A DNA stretch of 64,000 nt, taken from the NCBI GenBank assembly GCA_023846275.1, contig CM043874.1:30291630-30355629 (forward strand). The letters are read 5' to 3'. Below, piece after piece: positions 42,976-56,654 of the stretch (its first letter is position 1; the number at the start of each line of letters is the position of its first letter). The position numbers and the translations under genes are program-made. A model generated the notes under the pieces. It did not search any database. It worked only from the letters and a program-made list of their open reading frames with translations, and was not told the DNA's origin. The DNA is from Vanilla planifolia (lineage: Eukaryota; Streptophyta; Magnoliopsida; Asparagales; Orchidaceae).

Positions 42976-44675
42976 AATATTATGATTAGGGGCCAATAAT
43001 TACATAATATCTTCATTTTGATGATAACAAAACCTTTAATAAAATTGATAAAAGTATAAATTATTTATAAAAAATATACAAAATAATTAAAGATAAGCTC
43101 TCCCTACATGTATGTCATGTCTTGATTAATACTCCTAATTAATTTATGCTTATTCTTTTAATTTCTATCTCTTCTCCTTTTTGTTATTGCTCAAAAGGAC
43201 ATAATCTAAATTTTATTAATTATTTATATCCTTAAAATTTTATTAAATTATTAATCAATTGATCATCTAATAATTTGTTTTAAACTAATATTTTATTTTA
43301 GTTATAATTCTATCCAATGGTCTAGGGGTCAACTCAATCAATCATTTTCAAATTGATTCAATTAAATTTTCTATAACTTTTACTCAAAACATATCATATT
43401 AATATCAATTTAAAATTTAATACAAAATATTAATTCTAAAATCAATCAAAGTTTCACATACAACTTATTTTTTAGGTTGATTCTAATTTAATTTTAAATT
43501 TTAGGATTTTTTTCAACTATGTCTTTTTTTATTTATTTTATTTAAATCTTTTAAAATTAATTTCTCAAATGTTATTTATTTTTTAAATATTTTTATACTA
43601 AGTTTTTGTAAAAATTTGCTTATCAAAGTTTATATGCATAATATTTTATTTCAATTATTAGATTTGAAAACCCAAGCTATTTGGATTCAACAGATTTATG
43701 TATAATTAGGCTACTATTTGTTTTTATTATCTATGCAAAAGTAGAAAATTTTAAATGAATATTAGCTCAAATCCTACATACATTTGAAGTATGTCCAGGT
43801 TGCATGCAATAGTGGCATGAAAGCTTATGATTAAAACCATATAAAATATCAACTTGTTCATGCATATGAGATATTCTGGCATTTGTAATAAAAACTTGTC
43901 TACTAATTGATTTTATATTTGAAATTTAGCAAGTGGAGTACAAAGATTTAAAATCACTAAATTTCTTAATTAAGGATATATACTCATTCAAATTTGGTTT
44001 TAAATCATCATTGGATTTTTTTAAATTCTTTAAATAAAGGTCAGCCTTTTCTCTAATTTGTTCTTAATGATCTAGACATTCATTATATTTTTCTTTTAAT
44101 TTTTTATATTTTTATTCAAATTGTTAAACTTTTTGCAAACATAAAGTAATTGTTTAGCTAATTTTTCTTTACAGTAAATTATATTAGTAATATTAGTAAA
44201 TATTGTAAATATACTTAATTCATTTAAAAGCATCCTAAATAACTCATAATCATGCATCATCATATTTATTTTATTTTTCTTAAATGAAGAGGTTCCTTTA
44301 TTTATTCTAATTTATATCAAATTTTATAAGTCATTTCTAAATTCATAATTCTATTAAATTTGAAGCTTTTAGTGCACAATGTAAAATATTTACAACTCTA
44401 TCATTTAATTGAACTTTATATTTTTTACTTTCATTCATTTCATAGTATATTTTATATGCAAAAATATCTTGTATATTTTTGTTAATTGGAAAATCAAATG
44501 GAACTTATCTTTCATTGGAGAGGGAAAACTTTTATGATAAGAAAGAGCAAAAATTCAGATACATAAGTAAAATTGTTAGTTCCCCCAGTCTCTTATTCTT
44601 ATTATTCTTTAAATAAGAGATTGAGGGAATTTCTACCTGACAAAATTCATATCATATAAAGAAAAAAAAGTATTA

Positions 44676-44798
<123 letters not shown>

Positions 44799-44980
44799 CT
44801 ATCAATAAATTTTAAATGACTAATCATTATAGTTTTTCAATAAAGATAACAATCACCATAAAAGAGTGGTACTTATCGAAAGATGCACCTTTACCCAAAT
44901 TCGTTGAAGCATTAATTTGAGTCATGAATCTTTTCTAAGAATTTCTTCTCAAAAGAAAGGGACCTTGCTTTGATACAAAT

Positions 44981-46785
44981 TGAAATGTGGTTTAATAAGA
45001 GGGGGGTGAATTACTAAGAATAAAATTTTAGTTTATTATAAAATATTTTAAGAAAATATTTAAAGTAATTTTTAATAAGGTTTAAACGATATATAAAAAT
45101 AACTTTTTACTAATTTAAATTTTATTTTAAAATATATTAAGTTTTATAAAAGTTGTGTAATTAGAAAATCAATAATAATTAAAAACTTTACATAATTTAT
45201 TTTTAGGTGATTTAACTTATAAAACAAGTCTACGTTCACTCTCGACAAAAACGTGGTAAAGACACATAATATAAGCCTTTTGTCAAAAGAAAGGTAGGCT
45301 AAACCCTCACAATAAAGAAATGAATAGGATAAGCTACTACGACCTTACAATGAAATAAATGGGACTGGCTATTAGGACATTACAATGAAATTAAATAGTA
45401 ATAGAAGAAAAATATTAGGTGTCATAAAATCAAAATTAATAATAACCAAAATCTTATACTTGATGAAATCATTAAAGGGACACAAGTATCTTAATTAAAT
45501 AAATCAAGAATTAAGAAAATTAATAACTTAACTAATTTGAAAAGGAAGATAATTTCTTGAATTTGATGAGTGAATGACAGTAGGGTGTGAAAGTGATGAT
45601 GAGAACGAGCTGCTAATGGCTTAAATATTTTTTCTTGAAACTTTTCTTTGGATCATATAAACATCTTTCTCTTAATTTCATAAAAAGCATCTCTTATTTA
45701 TAGATATATTCTAATGATTAAAAGCACTTACCAAACACCTAATTTAACTATTATAATTTTCGTAGCTTTTTTAATATTTAAATTAGAAAATTAATAATTA
45801 AAAAACATAGATGATTTGAAATAATAGATAAAATAGTTGTTGCATAGGATCTGTTTGATCAGAATGATCCTTGTCTATTCAATCACAAAAACTAAGTGAT
45901 TGGACAAATGGTAGTAAACTGGTGTTGTTTAAAAATATGAAATATATCTGTCATTAGATATGAAACATGATCAAATGGCTGGATTTAGATCATATGCTCA
46001 AAATAAACAAGGATCGTGTGATGATGCCAAGATAAACAAGATCAGATAGTATGGTTCCTCTCATAATTTGAAAAGGCACATGCAAAAGCAAGGTGAAATT
46101 TTAGTCCCACATGGTGAAGCAAAACTCAAAAATATTGGTTTTATAGATTTATGCAATTAATCAAGTTAGCTTGTTTGGGGTTGGCTGCCCTTAGTTTGCT
46201 TGAGGATTCATTAACCTTTCGACAAGTGATTAATCAAGCAATTAATAAAACCTAAACTAATAACCCGATCTGTGAATAGTTTCAGGCTTAATTATCTTTT
46301 CCCAAAACAACATTAGTAGCTGTGCAGAAGAGGTTCAATAATTTTTAAGTTTTTACTAATTAATTAAAATAGTTATAACATATTTGTTATTATTTTCTCA
46401 TAAATATTATTTAAGGATTTCAAAGATATTATTAAAATAAAAAATGATAATCAAGATAACCAAGGAAGATGGATAAAAAATATTAGAAACCTAAACATTG
46501 TTTTAAGATTAATTTTAATTTAATTTATGTGGCTTATAATAAATATTTTAATCAAGATTTAATATTTTAATTAAAATAAAATTACAATAGCTAAAATTAA
46601 CTTTAAAATTTATCTATTTGGGGTTTGTTACTCCAACTAAGACAATCTTTATGGAATTTAATATTTGTGTATCTTCTTTTTTTTGTTCTCTCATGAATTC
46701 GAGCACTGACTATGTAAAATCTAAAAATTCACTTAAATAAATTCATTTAAAATATTTAATATTTATTATTATCAATAATAAAATA
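44981..46785 (-). repeat. LTR, right copy (copia element at 41-47 kb)
   Basis: Aligns with 41104-42975. The G run is only six bases here (45001-45006). It abuts the primer-binding-site complement at 44963-44979. Confidence 0.6.
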
Positions 46786-46790
46786 AAGAG

Positions 46791-49770
46791 AACATAATAA
46801 GCTTATCCAAGCAAAGAATGATGATTAATTACTCTCATAATTCTCTGATAATTTAAAATTTTGACTCATATGAAATTCATATTTTAGAAAATAAGTATAT
46901 AAAATCTCCCATAAAAATTATTAATATTCTAATATACATATAATTGATTTATCAACTATACATTAATAATGATTTATATCAAAAATATATACCATCATTG
47001 AAACACAATATTGTTGTAAAATCATATCATCATGAGAAAATCAACATCATAATAAACACCACATAATCACAATAAAATTATATTTTGAAAAAAGAAACCA
47101 CATTACAGAATTCCTAAAAGCTCATATAAATAATATATATATAAAAGAATCCATAATACTACCATTATCTACAAGTAACCTATTTTTAATTCTTAATACT
47201 TATTTCTTTATCTCTAAATGACTCCACTCAGTGATTACTTATGCTATGTCTTATAATGCTAGTAAGGGAGTGAGTAAAAACACTCAGTACATAAACTAAT
47301 AAAGTAAATTAATTGATATGAAAATAAATATGAAATATAACACATATGATATCAAGTATTATGATAATATGCATGATATCAAGAGAGGAAGAAATCATGC
47401 CTCTAAAACTTTGTAAGCATACAACAAAAGTTTTAGAATGCAATGTAAACATGGTATAGCTTTTAATAGTTAGAGCACAACAATTTTCATATTTTTTTTT
47501 CTTTTCTTACAAATAATTTGTATAAATACTTATATGTAAACTTCTATCCTTATCTCTTATGATGAAAACCCCATTCATATTTCCCCTACAATAGTAGTGT
47601 ACCCTTGTTTTGAAATTTTTGTATCTTATCTATTCTCCTAGATTCAATAGTGTCACATCATACCATTATCTCCCCTTCTTTGTAGTACCACTTTTTCCCT
47701 TAGCTTAGTTGGTTTTTACCTTGTTGAATTTGTTATGAGAGAGTCTTTGAATCTTATTCTAATGTAAGTACAACTATCAATTCCATCTTTTATATAGGAC
47801 AAGTCATCTATCCAAAAAAGTGAAACTTATTTTATGATATTATTCCCCTTTAGTTGTATCATACTATGCCATATCATAAAGGCATAATCTTATTTATGTA
47901 GCTCAAAATCTTTTTCACCTAATTTAAAGTGATATTAGTCATCCCTCTATTACTTAATTTAGAAGATTTTAATAAATCATTTATTATTTTGTGCATTTAA
48001 TGATCACTCCTTCCCTCTTCAATTCTAAGCATCATAAGGCTAACCAAAATTCACTAAAAATCTACTTAATATGTCCTTGAATAACATCATATAATAGGAG
48101 ATATTAATCTCACATCATAATGCCATAACTTAAGTCTACCATGTCAAGGTATTCCTCTTCTTTGGCCATCTTACACTAAACAAAGTATGTTTTGTTTTAA
48201 AATGTGGCTTGATATTTTAATACTATGATTTTATACATATGGTCTAGAATCTTTTCCTTCCCTTACGATATGACTGTCCATCTATATACCTATTCTGCTT
48301 AAAAACTTGTCAACAATCAATCCTTGTGTACAAATTTCTCACCTTTCGACATCACATAGCGATCACTTCTCAACTTCTTTGGACCTAGGCAACACAAAAC
48401 AATTACTATGGTTGATCCATGTTTATTGCTAACCATATCATTATGAACTTAGTTAATAGTGTCAAATCTTGTTGAATTTTTTTATGAATCCCATTAATCA
48501 TATCTATATTACTACAACTTCTCATATCACCATATTATATTACCGATATCACTTCTAATACAATAGTGGCCTCCTTTATTTTTCCTTTATTCTTGATGGT
48601 ATGGTCTCTTGTACCACTCTACCTATTATTGTTTTGAGAGAAGGATCCCATACCCTTATGTGTGCCTTTATTATTGGATATAATGCTCATATCAACCCTC
48701 CACATATTGTCAAGTGGGAGGGCTTCATTTCTATTATAGGAGATAAGATGCATGCTTCTTACTATTGTTTAGAGATAAGACTCTTATACTACTCTGTTTA
48801 CTTCATTGTAGGATTTGTTATAGTTGAAAAAAGTTATTCTCATCATTTATCTTATTATTGGTCATTCTTCATTTGATACTTTTGTTGATTGGAAGAAACT
48901 TTTCTTTAGGCATTTTATCCTTGGTCATCATTTTGATTTTTATCAATTCCCATACAACTATATACATATCTTCAAGGCTAATGAATTCAATGTTGAATCT
49001 CTTTGGTCTAGCTTTTTATTAGTTAATGTGGTAAAAATTAGGCTCTTTATTCTCTAATAGTTAACACTATAAACAAAATTTGGAGAACCAAAGAGGTGTT
49101 GAACTCTTTTGCCTCAATTAAAATTCTTCCTTTTCAAATATGATTCAATAGAGGATTTAGCAAGATAGATTATGTTAGCATTTGAGTTATTGAATAAAGA
49201 ACACTCATTCTCCATAGATAGTCCCCAAGAATGAACTTGAAGAAGGGTATCCTTGATCAAATTCTTCTTTTAATCAAGTTTTTCTTCCTCTCACTTACCA
49301 TTGACCTCAAAACAACCTTAAAGCTAGCCACCTTTATAGGGAGGCCAATTATCTTAATACTTTTTTTTGGATAGATTCTCTTTACCAATTCCCCTCATCA
49401 ATCTTAATAGTTATTGTTAAATAAAGATTATAGTGGAAGTTTAATGTTTGGATTGTGTTATACTATTTTTACATGCCTTTTCTTATTGTATCACTTTGCC
49501 TTCATCATAGGTTGCAGAGTGTTGCTTTGTCATTCCGATTGTTAGTTCAATTCAATGCATCTATGGATGAATTAAGATCAAGATGAAATGGCTACACCAA
49601 GATGTAGTGCCTCCAAGGGTGGGATTGTGGTCACAAGAGAGGCACCTTTAACTTTCTTTTATAGCATAGCATGTATCCTTTCTTCCTACATGCCACAATG
49701 CATTCTCTCTTTTAGATGTTCTCTAACTCTTACCCCCTTCTATTACCTAAGATGCCATGTTGCACTTAAC
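46791..49770. other. AT-rich DNA, possible decayed gypsy LTR, no gene supported
   Basis: Around 47240-47300 the sequence GGGAGTGAGTAAAAACACTCAGTAC resembles the reverse complement of the ACTGAGTG...ACTCAC motif found in plant gypsy LTRs. Elsewhere nothing is recognised. Two overlapping + strand frames at 48601-48876 (91 codons) and 48824-49057 (77 codons) have no recognisable domain and are probably retroelement debris. Confidence 0.3.
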
Positions 49771-50336
49771 TGATGTAGGACTTTATTGAGGGATGTCTAT
49801 TGCATGACAAATTATATGTGATTAGTAATGTAATTTGAAGTGTAAGACTACTGTAAAATGAAAAACTTTTAGATTAGTTATGCCCATAAGCACAATTGGA
49901 GAACATAACAGAATGCAAATTAGATAATGAGTTTTAAACTAACCACTAATAATTTAAATTGCACACTTGAAAAAGGAAATGTTAATGTAAATATAAAGAT
50001 CACTTGCACATAAGCAATGAATTGATTAGTTATCCTTTGCATATGGCTAAGTGATAAGCATTTCGAACCTTAAAGTAATTGGGTGCTTTGAAATCCTTAT
50101 TAAAGGAATAATGTTTTAGCATATGAATTTTAACTAGCATATGTTACTATTACTACCACTCTAAATGGTTTGCATTAATTATCCCATGCAACTAAGGCAC
50201 CATACTTATTCTTGCATGGACTTAATACTTATGCTTTGGATTGATGTCCATCATGTTATTAGGTATTTAAATTTATAACATGAATTACATCTAATTAAAC
50301 TTGCAATTAGCATCCCTTAAATAATGTCTTGCATCA
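49771..50336 (+). mobile_element. LTR, 566 bp, with primer-binding site
   Basis: It begins TGATGTAGGACTTTATTGAG and ends TTGCATCA, so TGATGTA/TGCATCA form inverted ends. Four bases later, TGGTATCAGAG (50341-50351) is a near-exact plant tRNA-iMet primer-binding site. This is a 5' LTR on the + strand. No matching right LTR was seen in the window, so the element is broken. Confidence 0.7.
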
Positions 50337-50340
50337 ACTT

Positions 50341-50971
50341 TGGTATCAGAGTATGGCAAACAAAGCTTATGTATTATTTTCATAATTGATAGTGATATTT
50401 TCTTTATATTTTCTAAATAAAACTCCACCCTTAATTTTACTAGATTTTTTGTTTAGTTTGAATGTTTATAATATTATGTAGAACAAGTTACATCAAAAAG
50501 ATGATTGCATGCAAATCTTTTCAAGCTCAATTCAAAACCAATTGGGCCAAATTAGAGCTAAATGCATAAAGACAAAGCCTCCAAAAAAATATTTAAAGAG
50601 TTCCAATTCATTAATATGTTATAACTAATCATTTACAATACCTTTTTTTGTTTATTTGTGTTTATTTGTTTTCATTTTTTTATAATTTTATTAGTTTTTT
50701 AGAGCAACCAATATTTTTATTATTTAATTTTTTTTATTAGAACCTCCTTATACTCTATTTAACACTTATAATAGAATGAAAAAAGAAGCTTTTGGTTGCT
50801 ATCAATTGAATTGACAATATTTTTTAAGGTTGCAAGCATGCATAAAAGATTCTTTTTATGATGGCATAAGTTGGCTATCATCCCATATAAGTTATAGTAT
50901 GAAATTATCCTAATCTTTTGTCATTGCCTCCATCACCTCCATTCTCCTCTCAAACTAGTACTAATAACTTT
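50341..50971 (+). mobile_element. Leader and remnant internal DNA after the 566-bp LTR
   Basis: Starts with the primer-binding site and continues as AT-rich DNA without a readable gag or pol. It is cut off by the copia-type LTR that starts near 50972. Confidence 0.4.
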
Positions 50972-52830
50972 TAAAATGTTGTTCAACAAGAGGGGGGGGG
51001 GGGGGGGAGGGGGATTGAATTACTAAGAATAAAAATTTTGAATTAAAAATATTTTAAAAAATATTTAAAAGTAATTTTTTAATAAACTTAAAGAACTCTT
51101 TATGAGTGATTTTATGGAAATTTTAATTTTAATTTTTTAAACATGTTAATTTACTTCTAAATTTTTTTAAAAAATTGTGAGACAAAGAATTAATAAAAAT
51201 TAAAAAGTAGACTAACAATTTTTAGGTAATTGAGTTAAATTCAATAAGTCTAACCCAACAAAAATTAAAAACAAAATATAAAAATAATCAATATAAGTTT
51301 TTTTTTAAAATCAGGTAAGTTAAACCCTCATAATAACAAAATAAAAGAGATAGGCTACAATATTTTACAATAAAATAAAGACCAGTAATAAAAGAAAGGA
51401 ATACGATAACACAAAATCATACTTAATACAAACAAAAAACCTATACTTGTTAAAATATTTAACAAGACATAAGGGTAGTGTTATACTTTTGCTTGAATGA
51501 ATAATGTTGTAAATAGAAGTAACAATAAGTATCAACTAGTAAAGCTTGAATGTTATAACTAAAAAGTTTCTTCAAATTTCATCAATCAATTATGTTTCAA
51601 AAATTTCTTATTTATAGATATTGTCCAATAATTAAAAGTAGTTACTAAAAAACCAATTAGTCATTATTGTTTAATTTAATAAAAATTTAAGTTGGTGTAA
51701 ATTTTTTATTTTAATAACAGGTCAAACAGTTCGAAAACAACAACTAAAATAGTTGTTGCACTAATGGTCCATTGAACGTCATCAGGATCAAAGAGAATGA
51801 GCATCATTGATTGTAATATGGACCATGAGATCAAAATATTTGCACATACCAATGGCTTGAATTGAATTTAGGGGTATTAGAAAGGTGGAGAGACTCTTGC
51901 CTATTCAATTGCGAAATTGCTCGATGTGACAATTGGATTTAAATTGGCAATGCTTAGAAAGAATGATTTGATATGGATCGTTAGATCTCAACATGGTCAA
52001 AAGGTTGGATTTAGATCTATGTATGGATTAAATTTGGACTATCCGATCTTAATGTGATATAATGGATGGATTTAGAATTGAGTGCATATTTTATTTGGAT
52101 CACTTGATCGCAAAACTACATTATCAAATGACTGATCGAATTATCATTTTTTAAAAGGGCAAATAAAATGACAATTGTTTGATTGCAAAATTGCAAGATC
52201 AGATGGCTCACACTACTCCCACAATTCAAAAGTCAGTTACTCGAAAAACTATGAGTTTTAGTAAATCACATATATGAACTAAAGATGTCTGGCTTTAAAG
52301 ATTTTCTTGCTCCTTTAAGTCAATCAAATGTTGGGGTTGGCTACCACTTGGTTCGCTTGAGAGATAATTATCTTTGCTTGCCAATATGCACTAAATGGGT
52401 TTAAGAGTTTTGCTCTGACCCAATATCATTCTATATGGGTTTAGGAATGATGCCTCAACCTGATTACTGTCTAGTAAATGAGTTTAGAAGTTGTGCACCT
52501 ACGTGATTCTTAAGGTTTAAGTTTAAGGTAGTTTAAGTCAAATAAAATTATTAATTATATATATATATATATTATTTTTTACTAACTAATTATTATTATT
52601 ATTATTATGTATTATGTAATGAATCATTAAAAAAAGATTAGATATGATCAATGTAAGATGATTCTTAAAGATGGTTAAGATGAGATGATCAAGGTTTTAG
52701 AATCCTAATATTTTTCTAAGATGATTAACATTAATGAGTTTTGAGTCAATTATCGTAGGCTAAATAGGTAAAACTATATGATCTTTATATAAATTATTAC
52801 ACAATTTGGGTTATGTCACATACTAGGTCT
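50972..52830 (-). mobile_element. Diverged LTR of the 41-47 kb copia family
   Basis: It shares with 41104 and 44981 the edge GTTCAACAAGAGGGG (16-G run at 50992-51007), GAATTACTAAGAATAAAA and later landmarks such as GATCAGA blocks and AGAATCCTAATATTTTTCTAAG near 52700. No second copy or internal region lies next to it. It looks like a solo or stranded LTR. Confidence 0.5.
52553..52612. repeat. (TA)n and (ATT)n simple repeats
   Basis: A TA run at about 52556-52572 is followed by ATT units at about 52588-52607, inside the LTR. Confidence 0.85.
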
Positions 52831-55079
52831 ATATGACCCCAAGTAAATAAAATAAATACATAACATGATATTACGACCAAGTGAATAAAAAAAAGCATAA
52901 ACATGGAAAATAAATTAAGATTATATATATAATATTATTTGTCCAAAATTTTCTTATTTAACTTAAAAGTTCTCTCAACCACTTCTTTTCATTTTATTTC
53001 ATTTTAAATTGAACCCCTTTAGATCCTTTCTTTTTCATTTTCCTGAAACCTTTTTCAAATTTTAATTAGTCTTTTAACCATTTTCAACTTTTGAAAACCA
53101 TTGTTTTATAGACCTTTGCTTTCATCTCTAAAAGTTTGGTTGCTCTGATCAAAGCTCTAATACTAAGGCATACCTTTATAGACTATATTTGGCTTAGGTT
53201 ACACCTTCTCTAAAACCCATTTCCTAACCCATTAATGTTAACTCCTCCTTTCATGAATATTTCTTAAAATACTTCCCATGGTATTATCTCATAAGCCTTC
53301 CTTAGATTAAGAACAACTTTGTAAATATCATTATTTGTTGTCTTATAAACCTCTATTTGTTCTTTTGGTTTTACTTAGGCCTATGGGATACTCATACCAT
53401 TTCTATAGGGTCATCACATGAGGCCCTATTTTCTTAAAGATTTAACCTTTATCACATCATAATTTGATTTGGCAAACTCTTGTTTGATCTTTTTGAACTT
53501 TTAAGACAACTTAATTGTCTTAATAAGTAATATAATATTATCATTAAGTTCTTTTATTCCCTTACCTCACATGATTTAAATCCTCATGCTAAAAGAATAA
53601 AATGCACATGCAAGTAAATATAACACGTAGGAGATCATGTTTCATTGCTTATCAAGCAACAAATATATGCATAAAGTCATACAAAATACCTACTTAATTT
53701 TTTTTTTAATGCAAGACACATCTTAAGGATCTTTTTCCCACTTGCCACAGTTTCTTTTTGGCCAATTACCTTTTCTTCTTTCTTTTCCTACAAGGTTTTA
53801 GTGGTGTTTCGCTTCTGAACTCCTCACAACTCTGAACCAAGAACAAATCCTCTATATTCCCTTAAAGGATACTTCCTTTTCCATAAGAATCTCTCCCTGA
53901 ACGGCATGAGTTGCGTGCATAGCCTTACCCGAAAGTTTATATGCTTAGGTTTAGGAAATTAGTTTAATTATTTAATAGAAGGTTTAGGGATTAAATTAAT
54001 AATTTATATCATTTTTCCTTTATTGAAGTAACAAGTCATTAATTTTAGAACTAAGGTAAATAAAAACAATCAACGATTCATTAATTCTTCCCATTGTTCA
54101 GTCGTTGATACCTTAGCTTTAAGAAAATAAATATTAATTAAAACATTAGTCTTTTTTACTATTTCTTGGATTTTTCAAACCATGTGGTTTTAAAAAATGT
54201 CATATATTTTTGCAAATAGGTTACCCTATGAACACTTCGTACTACATAAATTTTATAATATTTTTTAACAGTACTTTGATATTTTTAATAATTATCTATT
54301 CCAATAATATTAAAAATATTATAATTTTATTATTCATTCCCTTCAAGTTTGGCTTCAAAAGAAATCTAATTTTGATAAATTGGTGCCGATAGGTGCCTAA
54401 ATTTTACAACTTAAATATAAGTTCACCACCCTCATTTACGGGTTGTGCCCTCACATTTTTTTTAAAATATCAATTTTATCAAATTTAAATAATATTAAAT
54501 AATAAATAAATATAAATAAATGTAAGACAATAAATTACTAAATTTTTTTTATTGGAGATTTTGCAATTCTTTCCTCTAAAAAATTTAGTCATCAAAATTC
54601 AAAATAGATGAAGTTTCTTTTTCACATCTTTTTCTCAATTCTTAAGTAGATTTTCTCTTTGTAAAATTTTTTTATTGGGCTTTAACCATTGGGATATTTT
54701 TTTCTTATTTTTTTATTATTCTTGTATGAATGGGTAACTAATCTTTCTTAATAACTCAAATTTGGTTATGCTTCCATAATATTTGGAACATAATTCATAA
54801 CATAAGTACGGTCTACCACATACTTTCATATTGAGAAGATATGGTGTACATCATGTAATCCAACTATAGTCAACCTTATCAATTCTTTTAATTATTTAGA
54901 AAGGTTTAATATTTGTTAGTTACAATTATCCTCTTCTTCTAAGTTATGTAAGTCTATTCATAAAAAAAACCTTAGGATTGAGATGATAGATCAAGTTATT
55001 CATTAACACTAGATATTTGTAAATAATATCATACAAATGAAGTATAAAAAAGTCAATTTAATAATGACATGTATTAGGA
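52831..55079. other. AT-rich intergenic DNA, nothing recognised
   Basis: There is no long open frame, no direct repeat partner and no primer-site-like motif. The stretch near 53720-53930 is less AT-rich but has no recognisable content. The frame at 54210-54392 is chance. Confidence 0.35.
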
Positions 55080-56348
55080 TATAATGAACCCAAGTTGTTG
55101 GATCTCCCAACTAAAGCTAAGTAGGTTGAATATATTAGATGGTAGAATTTCCACAAAGTAGAGGTTGCATGTCTCATTTCTTAGGACATCAAAGGAGGAC
55201 CTTAGGTGTGCCCAAGCATATGGAAGTGGAGTAACACACATTATTAGGAGTTCTTAAGCCCTATGGAGTAGTCCATGTGATTTCTAGAGTCCCAATATAT
55301 AAATTATTAGATCATGTATAGAGGATTTTAAGATAATTGAGTAACATTATAGGACATCATGGATATGTTATAGCACTTGTTAGAGTGTCACGTGTTTGAT
55401 GAGGACTATTATAACCTTATGGGGTAGTCATATATGACTAAAAGATTTTGTGGGAGAGTGTTAGGTTATGTGATATGATAAGAGTGTCAAACTTATACTA
55501 ACAATCTCATAGGCTTAGAAAGAATGATGAATTATTATTGGGTCACTATGCACCTTAAGGTTTGATTATGATTTTGTTGAAACTTGTTAGGTCTTGATGA
55601 TTTGTGATAGAACTACGATTATGGTTTTATGAGTTGGCTAAGCTTGGTAGGTTATGAAATTTATTGATTGCTTTGATATATTGATAATTATACTCTATTA
55701 TTATAGTACTAAATATATATTTTATTATTAAGATATATGGACTTTCTATTAAGCCTGACTCACTTCCTTATATTATGTGTAGGTGTAAGGAGTTAGTAGT
55801 TGGTCTGACATTAGAGTGGGGTTGTCAGAGTTAATATCTTATTGAATTATTCTTCAACCAGCATCTTGTCATGTCTTAATTCTAGTCTTTTTTATTTTCA
55901 GCATTGATGTTTATATATTGGGCATTGGATTGTATGTAATATTTTATGTTGGACTCTAGATTATATAGTACATTTTATTTGGACATAAATTTTGTAGTTT
56001 ATCTTCATGTGATAGATTTATGTATATCTTAGATCTTATAATTATTTATGCATCGACATTATTCTTTTAGGTTGTAGGTTACTTTAGTACCATGTATATG
56101 CTAAAGTACTTGGTTGGTTACTTAACTTATGGTGAACCTATTTCTAAATCAATTTATTGATCATTTGAAGTGGTGTTAAGGTTCATTATAGGTGACATGT
56201 CATGAGTATGATGATCAAATTGAGAGGTCATGACTCTCAATTTGAATGTCAAGATTAAGAGATGAAAAGTACTTAGCCATGTGTGCTGATTAGCGCATAG
56301 AGTTATGTTAAAGTAAAAAAAAAATGTTACAAAAAGTGGGGTGTAAAA
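55080..56348 (+). mobile_element. Gypsy-type LTR remnant
   Basis: It ends GTGGGGTGTAAAA after an A-tract, like the GGGGTGTAACA end of the solo LTR at 29017. It carries the AAGCCTGACTCACTTCC...TGTGTAGGTG pattern (55755-55795) seen in plant Tekay/Del-type LTRs. The left end was not found, no coding DNA is present, and it is old. Confidence 0.4.
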
Positions 56349-56654
56349 ATGATTCCCTTAACATATGAGTATAATCTATTAAATGAGAATATTTTTGTAT
56401 ATATAAGACCATTATCATCGTATTGTACAATCTTATGGAAACTTGAGAGATGAAAATAAGAATCTTAAGATTTATAAGCTTCAAGAATGTGTGATGATTG
56501 TATTATAAAAGATGGTGATTTGTTAGTAACAAAATGAAATAGTTTGTCATGTTTGTTACATTAAACAATGAGCATATAGTGGAATTATGCTTTTATGACC
56601 TTCAGATCAAATAATATGATTTGTCACACTTGGGTTTTTAGTAAAAATTAATTT
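56349..56654 (+). mobile_element. Family A LTR fragment
   Basis: Resembles the middle of the family A LTRs (compare 5400-5680): GAGAGATGAAAAT, AACAAAATGAAATAG, GAGCATATAGTGG, then GATCAAATAATATGATT. It stops where the gypsy element at 56655 begins. Confidence 0.45.
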
